Assembly (NCBI GenBank): GCA_036702975.1
Contig: DATNPX010000056.1
Coordinates: 62,001 to 126,000 of the forward strand
Direction of reading: 5' to 3'
Source of the DNA: DATNPX01 sp036702975
GTDB lineage: Bacteria; Cyanobacteriota; Vampirovibrionia; Obscuribacterales; Obscuribacteraceae
Length of the DNA: 64,000 nt
Shown here one piece after another: positions 60,754 through 64,000 of this stretch. Position 1 is the stretch's first letter. Each line of letters starts with the position of its first letter. The notes under the pieces were generated by a model. It was not told where the DNA came from. It did not search any database and saw only the letters and a program-made list of their open reading frames with translations. The position numbers and the translations under genes were made by a program.

Positions 60754-63220
60754 GAATGTCAGCCTCGCTGATGTAGAAATTCAGTGGATCGGAGTAACTG
60801 CCGACGAGCTTGTTGTATTTGTCTTCTGCGCAAACTCTAATCTCGTAGAAGCCTGGCACTTTCAGCGTTGAAGAATCGAATACCACTTTGTCTCCTTTCA
60901 ACGCTTTCTCCGTGCGATTCAGTGCCGTTTGTTGCTCGGCACGGTCGGTCGACCTGAATGAATCGCTGGTCTGTTCAAACCAGCAGTCTGCCTTCGATAT
61001 TTGGAATACAACGTGGTCTGCATTTGGCACGTTGGTGGCGTCATATTTTAAGTATCCGATCGATCTGTTTGGATGTGCCAATCCTAGCTCATCTAAGACC
61101 ATGCCATTAGATTTGATATCTGCCGGTGCCGCGGCAGTTAGGGTGGGCAACTCGATCAGCTTTCCTCCGCTGACTGTGAGCGTTTCTATGTGGTAGTTGC
61201 CGTCCGGTGACATAGTAAGAGCCAGCCTAGAGATGTGTTGGGACGCCAGCCACTTTTTGTGTTCGGATACATAAATGCGTGCATGCAGCTCGCTTTTTGA
61301 ACCGGTGAGTTTTGACCAGAGAAAGTTATCCGGCGCGAACATTCGAGATGATCCAGCCCAGGATAGTTTGATGGAATCAGGCTTAGGACCATCACCGACT
61401 TTGAGTGAGATATCTAAATAGTCGAGCCCGGCCGCAGAAAAGTCGACAGCCGGTGATAGTAATATTTGTTTGTCCGACACGTTGATCTGTTTGGCCGCTA
61501 GCGCGACTTGGTTGCTGTCAAAACTGAGCAACACTGGTAGTAGTTGATTCTGGTGCTCATCCCATCTATAGACCGGCAAATGCTGAGCTGTCACAAGCGC
61601 ACGCAATCTGCTGGTGTTGATCAGGTCCGAATCGCCAAACTCAATTGGCTCAAAGAGTTGTACGCGTTTGGTCTCGTCGGCATCCATGAATGGCGGACGC
61701 AGCAAGGCTCCAAACGTGAAGCCGTTATATAGCATGTGGGCGCCCTGATAACGGAACGGTAGATTCATCAGGATAATCGGCTTGCTTCCAGGAAGATTTT
61801 TCAGTTCGGTTTTTATCTCGCGATAGAGGGCGCGCACCCCGCGACTTGCGTGATACCAGGCTGAGTCATTTTTCTTGGCGATGCCTGCAAGCAGAACCGT
61901 ATACACGCAGACGACAAGGCAGGAGAGCGCCGTTAATGCTTTTACTGCCGGTTGCCAGTTCGTTCTTTCTCCTTCCCGAGCTTCTGAACCGATCCAGATA
62001 GGCACCATCAACAATGCAAGCAGCAAGGACAAGGGTAGCGAACCCATGTAAATAAACCGCGAACCCTGCAGGTTTGATGACAGGTTCCAAACTTGGTATG
62101 CGGGCAGCATGGCGATGACGAACCACATAGCGGCGAACAGAATCGTCTTCCAGTAGAGCCCGAGTCGGTTTCTATAGAGAGCGAAGGCGCTGCTAGCAAG
62201 GAAGACGACTCCCATGCTTTGATAGGTCCATCTGAGGAAACGCCGCAACCGACTCGAATTGTGGAAAACCTCATCGTTAAAGGGGTAGAAGACGCGTTCA
62301 ATTGAACCGGGGTCCAGCCAACGCTGCCAGAATGATTTGGAGAGTCCCTGCCCTATGGCGCCGCCATAGCCACCAATTACGGTGCCCAGCGCAATCGTAC
62401 GATAGACAATGTAGAACACAAGCACCGACCAGTAAATCCATGTTTCCTTTACTGCGTGCTTCAGGCGCGCTACAAGCGTAAAACGTTCCAGTTCAGCTGG
62501 AGCTTTTGCTTTTTCAGTTTCTTGTCTGGAAAGAAAGGCGCATTGTTCGGGAAAGATAAAGTGCCACACAAACAGTGCGGGCGGCAGAGTGATAGCTGTC
62601 TCTTTCGACATGAGAGCGATAGCAAAACAAGCAAAAGAAGAGATCGAGAAGGCGCGTTTGTGTGTTCCGGTCAGACTCCGTTGATGGAGATAGAAGCTCG
62701 CCAGCAAGAATGTCGAGGCGACGCTATCGACGCGAGCGATTATCCAACTCACTACTTCAGGATGCAGCGGATTCACAGCAAAGAGCGCTGCAGCGGCTAG
62801 TGCCAACCAAAATGAAGCACGTTTGGAAACAGGGAAAAGGCGCCTTGTGATAAGGAAAAGTAAGGTTGTTGATGCGATTTGTAGACAAAGATTGGTAAGA
62901 TGAAAACCGAGCGGATTATTCCTCCAGAACAGATAGTCCCAGGCCATTGTTATCGAGATAAAGGGGCGAAAGAACTTTGTGCCCTGTGCTTGCAACCAAT
63001 TCGAATAAAAGTTTTGCAACAACAACTCAGGATGACCAGCAAACACCTGGTGCAAATAATCTATATGGGAAAAATCATCCGCTAGAAAGAAGCCATTTAC
63101 ACTTCTATAGAAGCAGAAAATGTTCAGAGCAATTAGTAAGAAAATTGCATACAGGTTGGCCACAGTAGCTGCATCTAGTCCTTCTGCCAGCGGCTCATTA
63201 TTATATGAGGGTGTGAGCAA
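60740..63220 (-). CDS. Multispan GT-C-like membrane glycosyltransferase, paralogue of downstream gene
   Basis: The 826-residue protein shares the layout of the next gene. It has FFLADDFSHIDYL in the first loop, FHLTNLCLQIASTTL, NPLHPEVVSWIIARVDS, about ten membrane helices, and a large C-terminal exterior domain (about 480-826). That domain ends in a beta-rich part with VPGFYEIRVCAEDKYNK. The tandem copies clearly derive from a duplication. The start is uncertain: the frame opens with TTG 63220 and has no early ATG; a GTG near residue 21 is an alternative. The divergent neighbour is the GH1 gene. Confidence 0.7.
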   Translation of the reverse strand: MLTPSYNNEPLAEGLDAATVANLYAIFLLIALNIFCFYRSVNGFFLADDFSHIDYLHQVFAGHPELLLQNFYSNWLQAQGTKFFRPFISITMAWDYLFWRNNPLGFHLTNLCLQIASTTLLFLITRRLFPVSKRASFWLALAAAALFAVNPLHPEVVSWIIARVDSVASTFLLASFYLHQRSLTGTHKRAFSISSFACFAIALMSKETAITLPPALFVWHFIFPEQCAFLSRQETEKAKAPAELERFTLVARLKHAVKETWIYWSVLVFYIVYRTIALGTVIGGYGGAIGQGLSKSFWQRWLDPGSIERVFYPFNDEVFHNSSRLRRFLRWTYQSMGVVFLASSAFALYRNRLGLYWKTILFAAMWFVIAMLPAYQVWNLSSNLQGSRFIYMGSLPLSLLLALLMVPIWIGSEAREGERTNWQPAVKALTALSCLVVCVYTVLLAGIAKKNDSAWYHASRGVRALYREIKTELKNLPGSKPIILMNLPFRYQGAHMLYNGFTFGALLRPPFMDADETKRVQLFEPIEFGDSDLINTSRLRALVTAQHLPVYRWDEHQNQLLPVLLSFDSNQVALAAKQINVSDKQILLSPAVDFSAAGLDYLDISLKVGDGPKPDSIKLSWAGSSRMFAPDNFLWSKLTGSKSELHARIYVSEHKKWLASQHISRLALTMSPDGNYHIETLTVSGGKLIELPTLTAAAPADIKSNGMVLDELGLAHPNRSIGYLKYDATNVPNADHVVFQISKADCWFEQTSDSFRSTDRAEQQTALNRTEKALKGDKVVFDSSTLKVPGFYEIRVCAEDKYNKLVGSYSDPLNFYISEADIHASK

Positions 63221-63336
63221 GCGCTTGTTAACACAATCTATAGCGGGATCGTTACGTTTTCTTATTTCTAAGGACCTTAAGACCTTGTATTCGTGGCAGA
63301 TTTGGAGCTCCGTTCCGAACGTGGGAGGTTTCGAAC

Positions 63337-64000
63337 ATTAGTAAGGCGCCGTTTCTTGATTTCCCGAATGGATTCCTCTGGGGAGCAGCCACATCGCATT
63401 TTCAGATCGAGGGGCATCCTGGAGAGGCTGGTAAGCGCCTCTCGGATTGGTCTGCCTGGACTGTTCTCGATGGCAAGATTTCCGATCGTTCCAATGCCGA
63501 CAAAGCCTGTGAATTTTTTCTCCGTCATGCCTCAGACCGCGAGATATGTCGCCAGCTCAATTTAAATGCGTTTAGGCTAAGTCTGAATTGGCCCGTGCTC
63601 TGTCCTGAACCGCCCGTGAAGGGTGAAATATACAAATTCGACCAAGAGGCGGTCGACTACTATCGTCGGTTGCTGAGTGGTTTTAAAGAAGACGGCACCA
63701 AAACATTCGTAACGCTCTTTCACTTTACGTTGCCTTCGTGGATTGCTCAGACTGGCGGTTGGGCGAGTCCTTCCTCGGTAGAGCAGTTCGCTCAATTCAC
63801 GGAACTGGCAGTAAAAAACTTTGGCGATCTAGTCGATTTCTGGGTAACGATTAATGAACCTTTAGCCTACGCCTATCAAGGTTACGTTGCCGCTATCTGG
63901 CCTCCAGGCCACAGCTGTGACTATCTGGGTGCTTTCAAGACCGTTCGCTACATGTTGGAGAGCCATGCGCGAGCTTACGAGATTCTGCATGCCAACGACA
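63337..64000 (+). CDS. Glycoside hydrolase family 1 (beta-glucosidase-like), 3' end outside window
   Basis: At least 221 residues are visible, starting ISKAPFLDFPNGFLWGAATSHFQIEG, the usual GH1 N-terminus. The segments NLNAFRLSLNW, TLFHFTLPSWI and the acid/base motif TINEP are present; the nucleophile motif lies beyond the window. The frame has no ATG, GTG or TTG near the expected start; ATT 63337 with GGGAGG 8 nt upstream is the best candidate and would be rare. It is divergent from the GT-C pair, with 116 nt between them. A role in cleaving or transferring glycosides of the same surface pathway is possible. Confidence 0.85.
   Translation, partial: MSKAPFLDFPNGFLWGAATSHFQIEGHPGEAGKRLSDWSAWTVLDGKISDRSNADKACEFFLRHASDREICRQLNLNAFRLSLNWPVLCPEPPVKGEIYKFDQEAVDYYRRLLSGFKEDGTKTFVTLFHFTLPSWIAQTGGWASPSSVEQFAQFTELAVKNFGDLVDFWVTINEPLAYAYQGYVAAIWPPGHSCDYLGAFKTVRYMLESHARAYEILHAND

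Overview
The window looks like a chromosomal segment of a Gram-negative-type bacterium with mid-range GC. It carries many secreted or membrane proteins, TPR proteins, a Zn-ribbon Ser/Thr kinase and a large PUFA-synthase-like lipid megasynthase. This mix fits deep-branching environmental bacteria such as non-photosynthetic relatives of Cyanobacteria (Obscuribacterales/Melainabacteria) or planctomycete-like lineages. That placement is an inference from gene content only; no rRNA or marker phylogeny is available here. No phage, IS element, CRISPR array or plasmid gene was seen.

Layout. 1-5055 (minus): pyruvate dehydrogenase operon E1alpha-E1beta-E2-E3, with E3 cut by the window edge. Divergent from it is lipA (lipoyl synthase), whose stop overlaps the start of an acyl-ACP thioesterase gene carrying a frameshift in a G6 run. 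7255-8160: a secretion-independent, clan-CD-like His/Cys protein. 8164-14566 (minus): FecR-domain exported protein, CHASE2 sensor kinase, response regulator and an exported SAF-like protein, an envelope-sensing cluster. 14896-28910 (minus): two translationally coupled megasynthase genes (3035 and 1636 aa) with order ER-like x2/KS/AT/ACP/KR/DH and KS/AT/DH/PPTase. A ceramide-glucosyltransferase-like GT2 lies upstream, followed by a divergent GH3-type acyl-adenylating enzyme. Together these suggest synthesis and decoration of an unusual lipid. 32184-40657 (minus): proline dehydrogenase, then a tight run LRR-DUF4240, AlkA-like glycosylase, S9 peptidase, TPR protein and an exported protein.

41327-41399 is tRNA-Lys(UUU) with a clear promoter. 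41957-47158 (plus) is a reductive pyrimidine/beta-alanine cluster: class III aminotransferase, beta-ureidopropionase-like nitrilase, PreT and PreA, with an internal terminator and an 11-bp tandem repeat in the upstream region; dihydropyrimidinase is not present. 47264-50230 holds small exported or membrane proteins and a TMEM165/GDT1 cation transporter. 50247-55461 holds the Ser/Thr kinase, a class-2-like PyrD with Cys at the catalytic position, and an HExxH protein. 55598-64000 holds a DUF2383 protein, an MFS transporter, a DUF4239 protein, two tandem GT-C membrane proteins and the start of a GH1 glycosidase.

The most striking regulatory finding is the MFS leader at 57350-57513. A good sigma70-type promoter is followed by a 10-codon leader ORF with its own ribosome site, a hairpin overlapping the end of that ORF, and a textbook intrinsic terminator 28 nt before the transporter start. 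This is the layout of drug-responsive transcription attenuation.
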